Shown piece by piece: positions 18,079 through 26,859 of a stretch of 55,244 nucleotides of DNA. The position numbers and the translations under genes are program-made. Source of the stretch: Macromonas bipunctata. Its GTDB lineage: Bacteria > Pseudomonadota > Gammaproteobacteria > Burkholderiales > Burkholderiaceae_C. The notes below the pieces were generated by a model, which worked only from the letters and a program-made list of their open reading frames with translations, ran no database searches and had not been told where the DNA came from. The DNA lies in NCBI RefSeq assembly GCF_002837135.1, contig NZ_NWBQ01000022.1:385-55628 (forward strand), written 5' to 3'. Numbering within the stretch: position 1 is the first letter of the stretch; the number at the start of each line of letters is the position of its first letter.

Positions 18079-18700
18079 TGCGGATGGGGCCTTTCTCGAT
18101 CTTCTTGCGCAGGCGGTGGATGTAGACCTCGATGGCGTTGTTGCTCACCTCTTCGCCCCATTCGCACAGGCGCTCCACCAGCTGGTCCTTGCTGACCAGG
18201 CGGCCCACGCGCTGCAGCAGCACTTCGAGCAAGCCCAGCTCGCGCGCCGACAGATCCACCATCTTGCCGTCGATGGTGGCCACACGCCCGGCCTGGTCGT
18301 ACAGCAGCGGGCCGTGCTTGATCTGGCTGCTGGCGCCGCCCATGCCGCGCCGGCCCAAGGCGCGTACGCGTGCCTCCAGTTCTTGCAGTGCGAAGGGCTT
18401 GGTCATGTAGTCGTCGGCGCCCAGGTCCAGGCCCTTGACGCGGTCCTCGATGCTGTCGGCAGCGGTCAGAATCAGCACCGGTAGCGTGAGCCGCGCGCGC
18501 AGGCGGCGCAGCACTTCGAGCCCGTGCAGGCGGGGCAGGCCCAGGTCCAGAATCAGCAGGTCGAACTCGTGGTTGGTCATCAGGGCCGCGTCGGCCTCAG
18601 AGCCGCTGGCCACGTGGTCCACCGCGGCGCCCGTGGCGCGCAGGGTTCGCAGCAAGCCATCGGCCAGCACCTGGTCGTCTTCGGCAATCAAGATGCGCAT
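18026..18700 (-). CDS. OmpR-family response regulator, TctD/QseB-like
   Basis: 224 residues. The receiver domain begins MRILIAEDD (acidic pair for Mg), has the phospho-acceptor aspartate in LLILDLGLP (near residue 52), a conserved Thr/Ser in LILTAAD and Lys in MTKPF. The C-terminal winged helix shows LSARELGLLEVLLQR and the recognition helix region NNAIEVYIHRLRKKI. It is the first gene of a two-gene operon with the overlapping kinase downstream; the kinase is the obvious partner. Targets unknown. Confidence 0.93.
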   Translation of the reverse strand: MRILIAEDDQVLADGLLRTLRATGAAVDHVASGSEADAALMTNHEFDLLILDLGLPRLHGLEVLRRLRARLTLPVLILTAADSIEDRVKGLDLGADDYMTKPFALQELEARVRALGRRGMGGASSQIKHGPLLYDQAGRVATIDGKMVDLSARELGLLEVLLQRVGRLVSKDQLVERLCEWGEEVSNNAIEVYIHRLRKKIEKGPIRIATVRGLGYCLEKIHPT

Positions 18701-18801
18701 GTTGTCAGTCTCCTGGGGGGCAAGGTGTTGTTATGGGGAGGTCTCGGGGGCTGATGCGGATTTTAGGCGGGAGGCCTCCAATTACCGCAAAATCCCCCGC
18801 C

Positions 18802-19312
18802 ATGACCACCACCTTGAACAAAGCCGAAGTTCTGCACCGCGCCTACGCCTTGGCCAAAGACTACGCCAGCGCCAGCTACGAAATGGGCCAAGCGCAAAAC
18901 TTCATCCGCGATTTGTGCGAGGTGTTTGGCTTTTCGGCCAAGCGGTTGGTGAATTTTGAGCAGCGGGTCAAAAAAGCCAGCGGCAGCAGCGGGCGCATGG
19001 ACGGTTTTTACCCCGGCAAGTTGCTCATTGAGATGAAATCGCGTGGCGAGGATTTGCAGGCTGCCTACCAGCAGGCGCTGGACTATCTGCCCGGTTTGCA
19101 AGATGCCGAACTGCCCGATTACCATGCCGGTGCAGCTCACCAAAGCCCACCAACAGCTCGACAAAGCCGTCGATGCTGCCTACGGCTACAAAGCCGCGCC
19201 GGACGATGCCGCCCGCGTCGCCTTTTTGTTTGCCCGCTACCAAGCCCTGACGGCGGCCACCGCTCCGGTGGTTCCGGCCAAACCGACGCGGCGGCGCAAG
19301 GTGTCAGCGTGA
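18802..19312 (+). pseudogene. MmeI-like type IIL restriction-methylase, internally deleted remnant
   Basis: Two ends of one large protein are joined. From ATG 18802, about 107 residues match the MmeI-type N-terminal domain (FIRDLCEVFGFSAKRLVNFE, then GRMDGFYPGKLLIEMKSRG, which holds the nuclease-like E-x-K) up to LPDY. At about 19122-19124 the sequence switches to a different frame that reads like the extreme C-terminus (MPVQLTKAHQQLDKAVDAAYG through RVAFLFARYQALT). Full-length members are about 900 residues, so roughly 700 residues (helical, methyltransferase and specificity regions) are missing and the remainder is out of frame. Seen directly: both ends and the frame change. The family name is from recall. 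It converges with and slightly overlaps the HNH gene. Confidence 0.75.
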
Positions 19313-19912
19313 AGTGGAAATTTTTGATGCTGTGCGCTTTTCTACCGCAGCGGCAATCAGCGGCGCGACCTCCCGCAGGCCATCCAGCGTGAGCTTGCCT
19401 TCCTCGTACTTGCGCAGCCAGGCCCGACGCTGTCGCAGCACCCGCTCGTCGTCGCGCAGGTGCAGGTCGGTCAAGGTCTGCGCGGCAAGTGCGTGTAGGT
19501 GTGCGGGCACCTTCTCGGGCACCAGCACCAGTTGCAGCGAAGGCAGTAGCACTTCAAACCAGCCGTTCCGTACCCACAGGGGATCCAGCACAGCGGTGCG
19601 TTTGCTCTTGCTGCTGTTGATCCAGGCTGAGGCAAAGCGGTAGTTGTCCCAGTCGTAGGCGCGCGCCTCGTTGGCGTCCACCGGCTCAAAGTGATCGACG
19701 GTGCCAGCAGGCTCGTACATCGCGCCATAGGCACACAGGTCGCCAAAGGCATCCGCCAACTGTGGCTTGAACGGGCTCCAGTAATCCCGGGGCCGCGCAT
19801 TGGCCTTGCGCGTGGCCTTGGGGTGGTCGGCCAGCCACTGCAAGCCTTTTTGCCGGCATCGGGTGTCGAAGTCGGCTGGCTCGGTCAGGCGCTCGTAGTC
19901 GATCTCGATCAT
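19304..19912 (-). CDS. HNH-type nuclease, PtuB-like (putative Septu defence effector)
   Basis: 202 residues. The HNH signature can be traced as D73-H74-F75 in GTVDHFEPV, Asn90 in YDWDNYRFAS and Asn99 in INSSKSK, the pattern of the PtuB/retron-associated HNH family. The catalytic His is H74. The start ATG 19912 overlaps the stop of the ATPase gene by four bases (ATGA), so the two are translationally coupled. An ATPase followed directly by an HNH protein is the Septu (PtuA-PtuB) layout, which acts against phage by nucleic-acid cleavage. Assignment to Septu is inference from domain pair and order; the third-frame remnant of a restriction system beside it supports a defence locus. Confidence 0.75.
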   Translation of the reverse strand: MIEIDYERLTEPADFDTRCRQKGLQWLADHPKATRKANARPRDYWSPFKPQLADAFGDLCAYGAMYEPAGTVDHFEPVDANEARAYDWDNYRFASAWINSSKSKRTAVLDPLWVRNGWFEVLLPSLQLVLVPEKVPAHLHALAAQTLTDLHLRDDERVLRQRRAWLRKYEEGKLTLDGLREVAPLIAAAVEKRTASKISTSR

Positions 19913-21192
19913 GTGCGCCCCGTCTTGCCGCCAGCCAGGTCGGGGCAGGTCTCAACGATCCAGCGCGGCCAAAAGTCATCGTGTCCGGGCAGCACGCGCT
20001 GCAATTCTTTGTGGATGGCGGCCTGGGTCTTGAGCTTGTCGGGCAAGGCCGACTTGTCGCCGCGCATCCAGGCCTCGGCGGCCTCGATGGCATGTTCGGC
20101 CTCCAGCGAGCGCGCTTGGCGCAGCCCGAAGGCATCCGACACCAGCCAGTTCACCACATCGCCCTGTTTGGCCCAAGGCTCTTGCATCACGCGGGCCTGG
20201 CCGTTTTGCAGCTGGATGTTGAAGATGGCATCCTGCGCCTCGTCAAACTCGGGCTCGACCGAGGCCAGCACCAGCGGCGAATGCGTGGCAACGACCAGCT
20301 GCACCGGCACCTTCCGGCCGGTCAGGGCCTGCATCACGCGCAGCAGCGCCGGCACAATGCAACGCTGCCACTGCGGATGCAGGTGGCATTCGATCTCGTC
20401 CACCAAGAAGATGATTTCCCGCGCTTTCTTGCGCCCCGTCTGCTCGCAGGCAATTTGGTGTTCGTGCCAAGTCCAGACCAGCAAATAGGCCAGCGCCGCA
20501 ATGCGCCTCATGCCCGCTGAGGCATGCACCAGCGCCACGTCCTGCCCGTAGGGCATGTGCAGCGAGGGGTAATCCTTGACATCACGGCCAAGGCGCACTG
20601 GCTGGCCTGGGGTGAGCTTTTCTAGACCGGAGGGCGACAGCGCATCAAGCACCTTAATCAGGTCGGCAAACGCCGGATCCTGGCCTTTCTGCCACAGTAC
20701 CCAGTCGTGAATCAGGCCGTTGCAGTGACGCATGCCGTCCGGGCCGTCCAGGCCGCTCCAGACCTGCTCGGGTGTAAAGTTGAAGGCTTTGGGGCGGTCC
20801 GCCGCGTCGCTGTCCTGCCAGTAATTGCGCGCCGGATCCCAAGCTGCAAAGCTGCCATCGACACCGGCATAGATCACCACGCCGGGAATCGCTGGCCTGC
20901 CTTTTTTGAGCGGCCAGAGCTGTTCGGAGCGCTTGAACACGCTGACTTCATCGAAATCGCCCGGCGTGGACTTACTGTAAGCGTAGGCGATGCTGGACTT
21001 TTTCTCGCCCAAGGGCGGCACAGCGGCGACGCCGCGCGCCCAGGTGCGCGTCAGCACCCACCAAGCGATGTCGAGCAAGAAACTTTTGCCCAAGCCGTTG
21101 TCGCCGGTGATGAAGTTCAGGCGCTGGGCGAAGTGAACCGGCCCGAACGCGGTGGCAGGTCCGACGCCCTTGAGGGTGAGGGTTTTGAGCAT
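19909..21192 (-). CDS. AAA/ABC-type ATPase, PtuA-like (putative Septu defence ATPase)
   Basis: 427 residues, cytoplasmic. Walker A GDNGLGKS (30-37), ABC-like signature ASAGMRR (224-230), Walker B IIFLVDEIE (260-268) and H-loop THS (303-305): a complete AAA_21/SMC-like OLD-type ATPase without the C-terminal Toprim of OLD nucleases. Paired with the HNH gene it overlaps by four bases. ATG 21192 gives the typical MLKTLTLKGVG beginning. A MarR-type regulator ends 17 bp upstream on the same strand, which suggests a three-gene transcript. Other ATPase/HNH systems (retron or Zorya-like accessory pairs) cannot be excluded from sequence alone. Confidence 0.8.
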   Translation of the reverse strand: MLKTLTLKGVGPATAFGPVHFAQRLNFITGDNGLGKSFLLDIAWWVLTRTWARGVAAVPPLGEKKSSIAYAYSKSTPGDFDEVSVFKRSEQLWPLKKGRPAIPGVVIYAGVDGSFAAWDPARNYWQDSDAADRPKAFNFTPEQVWSGLDGPDGMRHCNGLIHDWVLWQKGQDPAFADLIKVLDALSPSGLEKLTPGQPVRLGRDVKDYPSLHMPYGQDVALVHASAGMRRIAALAYLLVWTWHEHQIACEQTGRKKAREIIFLVDEIECHLHPQWQRCIVPALLRVMQALTGRKVPVQLVVATHSPLVLASVEPEFDEAQDAIFNIQLQNGQARVMQEPWAKQGDVVNWLVSDAFGLRQARSLEAEHAIEAAEAWMRGDKSALPDKLKTQAAIHKELQRVLPGHDDFWPRWIVETCPDLAGGKTGRT

Positions 21193-21209
21193 GGCGAATT
21201 GTGGAGCAA

Positions 21210-21719
21210 TTATGCGCCGTAGGCGTAGGCCTCCAGCCCCAGCGCCACCACGGTGCTGACATCGGTGCCCACCTGTTCGCGGAACTCGGCTTCGGCCTGT
21301 GCCACCGCTTGCCGAAACGCTGCCAGCCAGGCCAGCCCGGTGTCGGTGAACACGATGCGTTTGGCGCGTGCGTCCATTGGGTCGGGCGTGCGTTGCACCA
21401 AGCCCCAGGCCACGCACTGGTTGACCAAGTCGCCCATGGCTTGTTTGGTCATGCCCGCACTGGCGGCCAGTTCGGTCAGGCGCGAGCCTTGCAGTTGGAG
21501 GTGGCGGGTGATGTGGATGTGGGCTGCGCCCACCTGTTCGCGCGCGGCCAGGTTGGACAGTGCCAACGGCACTTGTACCGCATGCGCCATCAGCTCCAGC
21601 ACGCGCGCATCAAATCGGCGCAGCGCGTGGCCCATTAAAAAGCCCAAATGGGTCTGTCGCCAGCGGTCGTCGGGCGGTGTGGTCGATGTGTTTGGCGGGG
21701 GCGGCAACATGCTGTGCAT
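21210..21719 (-). CDS. MarR-family transcriptional regulator
   Basis: 169 residues, winged-helix dimer type. The DNA-binding segment is LTELAASAGMTKQAMGDLVNQCVAWGLVQR and the wing follows with DARAKRIVFTDTG. It is first in line before the ATPase/HNH pair (17-bp gap) and divergent from recA, with 159 bp between the two starts. This suggests that it autoregulates and controls the defence pair, possibly through the AT-rich stretch around 21720-21780. The start could be ATG 21719 or the in-frame ATG at 21710. Confidence 0.87.
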   Translation of the reverse strand: MHSMLPPPPNTSTTPPDDRWRQTHLGFLMGHALRRFDARVLELMAHAVQVPLALSNLAAREQVGAAHIHITRHLQLQGSRLTELAASAGMTKQAMGDLVNQCVAWGLVQRTPDPMDARAKRIVFTDTGLAWLAAFRQAVAQAEAEFREQVGTDVSTVVALGLEAYAYGA

Positions 21720-21766
21720 AACGTTGTGTATAACTGTGTAAATGGTAACGTAAACTGACCAAATGT

Positions 21767-21780
21767 TTGAATATTTTCAA
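21767..21780. promoter_or_regulatory. Inverted repeat in the MarR gene-recA intergenic region
   Basis: TTGAA-TATT-TTCAA is a perfect 5-bp inverted repeat with a 4-bp spacer in the most AT-rich part of the 159-bp divergent gap. It may be an operator of the MarR protein. No CTG-N10-CAG LexA box was found in this gap. Weak evidence: an AT-rich gap can hold such a repeat by chance. Confidence 0.25.
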
Positions 21781-21878
21781 TGTATTTGCCCTTAAACTGC
21801 CCTCCATGCCGACACCGCACGTTGCTCCGCAACCGGGAGGGTGGCGGGCCAACTTATTGTTTTACCAAGGATTTACCC

Positions 21879-22951
<1,073 letters not shown>

Positions 22952-22955
<4 letters not shown>

Positions 22956-23587
22956 GTTGGGGCGAGGCCGGTTCTGGTTCCAGTTCCGCTTCCGGTGGCA
23001 CACCTGCGCGCGGCGGGCGGGCGGGGCGCCAGCGCCCGCTGCCCTCGCTCAAGGCGCGCGCGCTGCGCCTGCTGAGCCAGCGTGAACATTCCCGCGCCGA
23101 GTTGGAGCGCAAGCTGCGCTTTCGGCCCGGCGTGGACGCCAGCGCCCCGCCCGGGCAGACGGATACGGGTACCGCCGACGGCCACGCCTGCGACAGCGAG
23201 CACGCCGCCCAGGCCCACGCCCAGGCGTTGGCGGCGGTGCTCGACGAGTTGCAGGCCAAAGGCTACATCCACGAGGAGCGCGTGGCCGACAGCGTGTTGC
23301 ACCGCCGCGCCGCGCAGTGGGGCGCCAGCCGCGTGCGCCAGGCATTGCAAGCCAAGGGCCTGAGCGACGGCGTGGTGCAAGACGCGGTACGCAGCTTGCG
23401 CGACACCGAGCGCGAGCGCGCCACCGAAGTCTGGCGCAAGAAATTTGGCCAGCCCGCCACCAGCCCCGGCGAGCAGGCGCGCCAGATGCGCTTTCTGGCC
23501 ACCCGCGGTTTTGCTGCCGACGTGGTGCGCCGCGTGGTGCAGGACGCCCACCGCCACGCGGATCCAGCCGACGACGGCGACGCCTGA
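22952..23587 (+). CDS. recX: RecA regulatory protein RecX
   Basis: Binds and modulates RecA filaments. 211 residues: a Gly/Ser-rich N-terminal extension (about 35 residues), then helical repeats with [44 protein letters not shown] and the closing [20 protein letters not shown], which is the usual RecX ending. ATG 22952 overlaps the recA stop (ATGA). An insertion rich in Asp/Gly/Thr near residues 60-90 lengthens it relative to the E. coli protein (166 aa). Confidence 0.93.
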
Positions 23588-23657
23588 GGCCCACTCCGGC
23601 GCCGCTGCACCCGCCGTGTCACGGCGCTGCCCCGCAAACGCGACACAATCCGCGGCT

Positions 23658-24443
23658 ATGACACAACGCTTCATCCTGACCGACGTGACCGAGGACATCG
23701 GCACCATCACCCTGCACCAGCCCGCCAAGCGCAACGCGCTGTCGCAAGACCTTATCTGCGAAGTGATTGCGGCGCTGGCCGACTTCCACGCCCGGGGCGT
23801 GCGGGTGGTGATCCTGCGTGCGCCGCCTGGCGCCAGCGTGTGGTCGTCGGGCCACGACGTACACGAACTGCCCAAGGCCGGCCACGACCCGCTGGGCTGG
23901 CAAGACCCGCTGCGCATCCTCATCCGCGAGATGGAGGCCTGCAGCGCCCCGGTGATTGCGCTGATCGAGGGCGGCGTGTGGGGCGGTGCGTGCGAGCTGG
24001 TGTTTGCCTGCGACATGATCATCGCCACGCCCGAGGCCACCTTTGCCGCCACCCCCGCCAAGCTGGGCGTGCCGTACAACGCCACCGGCCTGCTCACCTT
24101 CCTCAACGTGGCGCCGCCCCACATTGCCAAGGAGCTGCTGTTCACGGGCCGCCCCATGAGCGCGGCGCGCCTGGAGCGCCAGGGCATCATCAACCACGTG
24201 GTGTCCGCCGACGAGATCACCGAGTTCACGCAGGAGCTGGCCCGCACCATGACGTGCAACTCGCCGCTGGCCATCGGCGTGATGAAGGAGCAGCTGCGCA
24301 TCCTGGCCGCCGCGCACGCGCTCTCGCCCGCCGACTTCGAGCGCATCCAGGGCCTGCGCCGCGTGGTGTACAGCAGCCAGGACTACGCCGAAGGCATCCT
24401 GGCCTTCAAGCAAAAACGCACGCCGCAATACCAGGGCCGCTGA
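23658..24443 (+). CDS. scpB: Methylmalonyl-CoA decarboxylase-like crotonase (ScpB)
   Basis: 261 residues, the same length as E. coli ScpB (YgfG), which decarboxylates methylmalonyl-CoA to propionyl-CoA. Family-defining segments are SSGHDVHELP (oxyanion-hole side), EGGVWGGACELVFACD, TPAKLGVPYN and FERIQGLRRVVY; the GHDxHELP and GVPYN segments distinguish it from ordinary enoyl-CoA hydratases. ATG 23658. It stands alone between recX (70 bp upstream) and the convergent winged-helix gene. The usual partners scpA, argK and scpC are not in the window, so its role in a Sbm-type succinate-propionate cycle is inferred only. Confidence 0.85.
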   Translation: MTQRFILTDVTEDIGTITLHQPAKRNALSQDLICEVIAALADFHARGVRVVILRAPPGASVWSSGHDVHELPKAGHDPLGWQDPLRILIREMEACSAPVIALIEGGVWGGACELVFACDMIIATPEATFAATPAKLGVPYNATGLLTFLNVAPPHIAKELLFTGRPMSAARLERQGIINHVVSADEITEFTQELARTMTCNSPLAIGVMKEQLRILAAAHALSPADFERIQGLRRVVYSSQDYAEGILAFKQKRTPQYQGR

Positions 24444-24480
24444 CCGCACCCAGCCTGTGGGCCACTGCCGCTTCAAGGGT

Positions 24481-25728
24481 TCAGGTCGCTGTGCTGGCTG
24501 CGCGTTGCAAGTGGCGCGGATCGATGCCCAGCACCTCGCACGCCATGTGCAGGCGGCGGTGGCTCACTGGCTCCCCGGCCACGAACAGCTCCACCGCACG
24601 CTGCGCCCAGCGCGTGTCGCGCCCTTGGTGGGTGGATGACGACATTGCACCGCAGCGGCCGTGGCGGTTGGCGTTGAAGCTGGCCGTGTACTGGCGCAGG
24701 TGCGCGCGGTGTTCCTGTGCGGCCTGGGCCTGCGCGGCTTGCTCCTCGGGCGTGAGCACGGCGGGCGGTGGCTGCAGACGCACAATCACCCGCGCTGCGG
24801 CCAGCGCATCGGCGCTGGGTGGTTCAGGCGTTGCCGTTGCCGGGGGCGTGTAGAACTCGGCCTTGAAAAAGTTGCGCCGGGGCTTGGCCAGCACCCATTG
24901 CGCGGCCTGCATGGGCGACAGGCCCGCCGTGGCGGCCTCGGCCTGCAGCTGCACGATGTCGCGCCGCGTGAGCGGGTCCTTGCCGTTGCGCTGGCGCTGT
25001 GCGTTGAGCTGGCCGACGGTGTCGGCGTCGATCTCGGTGGTGGCGCTGGTGGTGGGTGCCGCCGTGGGTGTTGCTGCCCGCGCTGGCGTGGTGACTGGTA
25101 CTGGTGCCGCCGATTGAAGTAGCGGCGGTGCATCCGCATCTTGCTGGACAGCCAAAGGGGAAGGGCGGACGGCGGTTGCCGCAGGTGCAGCCATGGCCGG
25201 GCTTGCTGGTGGTGGTGGCGTGTCGTGCGCGCCTTCTTCCTTCCCTTGATATTCAAGCCCTTGTTCCCACCCTTCTTGGTGCGCAGCTGCTGCGTGGGGG
25301 GCAAGCGGCTCCTGCACAGGGGGTGCGCAGCTGGCGCCTGGGGGGTGTGCGCCATCTGCGTGGGGGGCTGGTACCGGGCCTGAGCCGTACGCGGCGTCGT
25401 GCGGTGCGCCGTCGGTGGGCAGTTGCTCCAGCCGCACCTGGTAGATGCAGGTGCCGCTGTGGTGGACGCCGACCAGGCTCAGGTAGCCCAGTTGCTGCAG
25501 GCGCGTCAGGTGTTCGGTGACGGTGCGGCGCGACCAGCCGCTTTCGCGCGCCAGCGTGCCGACGCTGCAGAAGCACTGGCGCCGTTCTTTGCTGGCGTGC
25601 ATGCCCACGGTGAGCAGCACCGAGCGGCTGGTGCCCGAGAGGTTGCGGCACAGCACGATGCGGCGCACGAGGTCGATGTTGATGAATTGCTGCCGTGGCG
25701 CGGCCACGGGCGTGTAGGTGTCAGCCAT
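24481..25728 (-). CDS. Winged-helix (HTH_36-like) protein of phage/satellite or plasmid type
   Basis: 415 residues. An N-terminal winged-helix domain (about residues 15-105) includes SVGTLARESGWSRRTVTEHLTRLQQLGYL, typical of HTH_36 replication/regulatory proteins of mobile elements. A long Pro/Ala/Thr-rich linker (105-225) follows, then a conserved-looking C-terminal part (DPLTRRDIVQLQAEA, RRNFFKAEFYTPP, and a second small helical unit near the end). The exact function is not recognised. ATG 25728 has AAAAAGGAG just upstream, and this ribosome-binding region is complementary to an arm of the C4-like RNA encoded 70-130 bp further upstream. It is isolated between scpB and dapB with no integrase, so it looks like a mobile-element remnant. 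Confidence 0.7.
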   Translation of the reverse strand: MADTYTPVAAPRQQFINIDLVRRIVLCRNLSGTSRSVLLTVGMHASKERRQCFCSVGTLARESGWSRRTVTEHLTRLQQLGYLSLVGVHHSGTCIYQVRLEQLPTDGAPHDAAYGSGPVPAPHADGAHPPGASCAPPVQEPLAPHAAAAHQEGWEQGLEYQGKEEGAHDTPPPPASPAMAAPAATAVRPSPLAVQQDADAPPLLQSAAPVPVTTPARAATPTAAPTTSATTEIDADTVGQLNAQRQRNGKDPLTRRDIVQLQAEAATAGLSPMQAAQWVLAKPRRNFFKAEFYTPPATATPEPPSADALAAARVIVRLQPPPAVLTPEEQAAQAQAAQEHRAHLRQYTASFNANRHGRCGAMSSSTHQGRDTRWAQRAVELFVAGEPVSHRRLHMACEVLGIDPRHLQRAASTAT

Positions 25729-25945
25729 GGTTGGCTCCTTTTTGAACGGAAAAACCGCCCAAAACCGCTGCTAAACGGTGGTGGGCAGGCACATGCGGGG
25801 TTAGCAGACCGACAAAAAGGAACCGGCGAGCCTTGCGGCTCCCCCGCATGGCCGCCCATACAACGGAGCCATGCACGCACAACGCACGGAAAACAAGTTG
25901 CAGCTGGTTGCTTTTGACCACACCGAAGAACCGGGGTGGCGGCAA
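25721..25945 (-). CDS. Possible leader reading frame through the C4-like RNA
   Basis: An open frame of 74 codons starts at TTG 25945 behind AAAAAGGCGC and ends with TGA five bases inside the winged-helix gene (its stop at 25721-25723 lies just after the ATG at 25726-25728). Such an overlap is suitable for translational coupling, as in the P1 icd-ant arrangement. Composition is basic and has no recognisable domain; its middle is the C4-like RNA. It may be a chance frame. Confidence 0.3.
   Translation of the reverse strand: MPPPRFFGVVKSNQLQLVFRALCVHGSVVWAAMRGSRKARRFLFVGLLTPHVPAHHRLAAVLGGFSVQKGANHG
25733..25776 (-). promoter_or_regulatory. Antisense target sites a and b before the winged-helix gene
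   Basis: On the minus strand, site b CAAAAAGGAGCC (25733-25744) contains the ribosome-binding site of the winged-helix gene, and site a GTTTAGCAG (25768-25776) lies about 24 bases further upstream. Site b can pair along 12 bases with GGTTCCTTTTTG of the C4-like RNA (one G-U), and TTAGCAG of site a can pair with CTGCTAA of the same RNA. Pairing would hide the ribosome-binding site. Confidence 0.7.
25782..25858 (-). ncRNA. C4-like antisense RNA
   Basis: About 77 nt. The long outer stem joins 25782-25800 with 25842-25858: a 5-bp arm (TGGGC/GCCCA), a 3-bp arm (GGC/GCC) and a perfect 9-bp arm (CATGCGGGG/CCCCGCATG), broken only by two bulged bases. Inside lies the hairpin GAGCC-GCAA-GGCTC (25828-25841) with a GNRA tetraloop. 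The unpaired segments CTGCTAA (25801-25807) and GGTTCCTTTTTG (25813-25824) are the two antisense arms. This is the architecture of C4 RNA of phages P1/P7 and of related prophage leaders. Structure and complementarity are seen; the family name is by recall. Confidence 0.78.
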
Positions 25946-26035
25946 AGCTGCGCCTTTTTGCTTGGGGCTGCTAAACCCGTGGCGCGGATTCTAGCGGAAA
26001 GGCAGGCGCCGCACGCGCCCCGTTTCAGTGCAGGC

Positions 26036-26848
26036 TCAGCGCAGGCCCAGCACGTCGAACATGTCGAACAAGCCGTTGGGCTGGCTGGCCAAAAAGCGCA
26101 CCGCGCGCAGGCTGCCCTGGGCGTAGGTGGCGCGGCTGCTGGACTTGTGCGTGACCTCGATGCGCTCGCCCGTGCCCATGAACATCACCGTGTGGTCGCC
26201 CACCACGTCGCCGCCGCGCACGGTCGCAAAGCCGATGCTCGACGGGTCGCGCTCGCCCGTATGGCCGTAACGCTCGTACACCGCGCACTCCTTCAGGTCG
26301 CGCCCCAGCGCGTCGGCAATCACCTCGCCCATCTTGAGCGCGGTGCCGCTGGGCGCGTCCACCTTGTGGCGGTGGTGCGCTTCCACAATCTCGATGTCGT
26401 AGCCGGTGGCCATCGCCTTGGCGGCCATCTCCAGCAGCTTCAAGGTGACGTTGACGCCCACGCTCATGTTAGGCGCCATGACGATGGCAATCGACTTGGC
26501 CGCCTCGGCAATCTCGGCCTTTTGCGCGTCGCTGAAGCCCGTGGTGCCAATGATGAGCTTGACGCCGTGGCGCACGCAGGCGCGCAGGTGCTCCATCGTG
26601 CCCTCGGGGCGGGTAAAGTCGATCAGGTACTCGCTGCCCGCCAGGCCCACGTCCAGGTCCGACACGATGGACACGCCGCTGAGCTGGCCCAGGAACGCCG
26701 CCGGATCCTGCCCCAGCGCCGGGCTGGTGGTCATGTCCAGCGCGCCGCCCAGGGCGCAGTCGTCGGCGTTCTGGATGGTTTCAATCAGGATGCGGCCCAT
26801 GCGGCCGCTGGCACCTGCAATGCAGATGCGGTGGAGGGGGGTGCTCAT
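26036..26848 (-). CDS. dapB: 4-hydroxy-tetrahydrodipicolinate reductase
   Basis: Reduces 4-hydroxy-tetrahydrodipicolinate with NAD(P)H in lysine/diaminopimelate synthesis. 270 residues. The Rossmann motif [10 protein letters not shown] starts near residue 8, IDFTRPEGT and [10 protein letters not shown] follow, and the active-site region is [16 protein letters not shown] (catalytic His and Lys). ATG 26848 (MSTPLHRI) is the family-like start. It is 11 bp downstream of bamE on the same strand, so bamE-dapB are probably cotranscribed. Confidence 0.96.
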   Translation of the reverse strand: MSTPLHRICIAGASGRMGRILIETIQNADDCALGGALDMTTSPALGQDPAAFLGQLSGVSIVSDLDVGLAGSEYLIDFTRPEGTMEHLRACVRHGVKLIIGTTGFSDAQKAEIAEAAKSIAIVMAPNMSVGVNVTLKLLEMAAKAMATGYDIEIVEAHHRHKVDAPSGTALKMGEVIADALGRDLKECAVYERYGHTGERDPSSIGFATVRGGDVVGDHTVMFMGTGERIEVTHKSSSRATYAQGSLRAVRFLASQPNGLFDMFDVLGLR

Positions 26849-26859
26849 AACTTGAAAAA

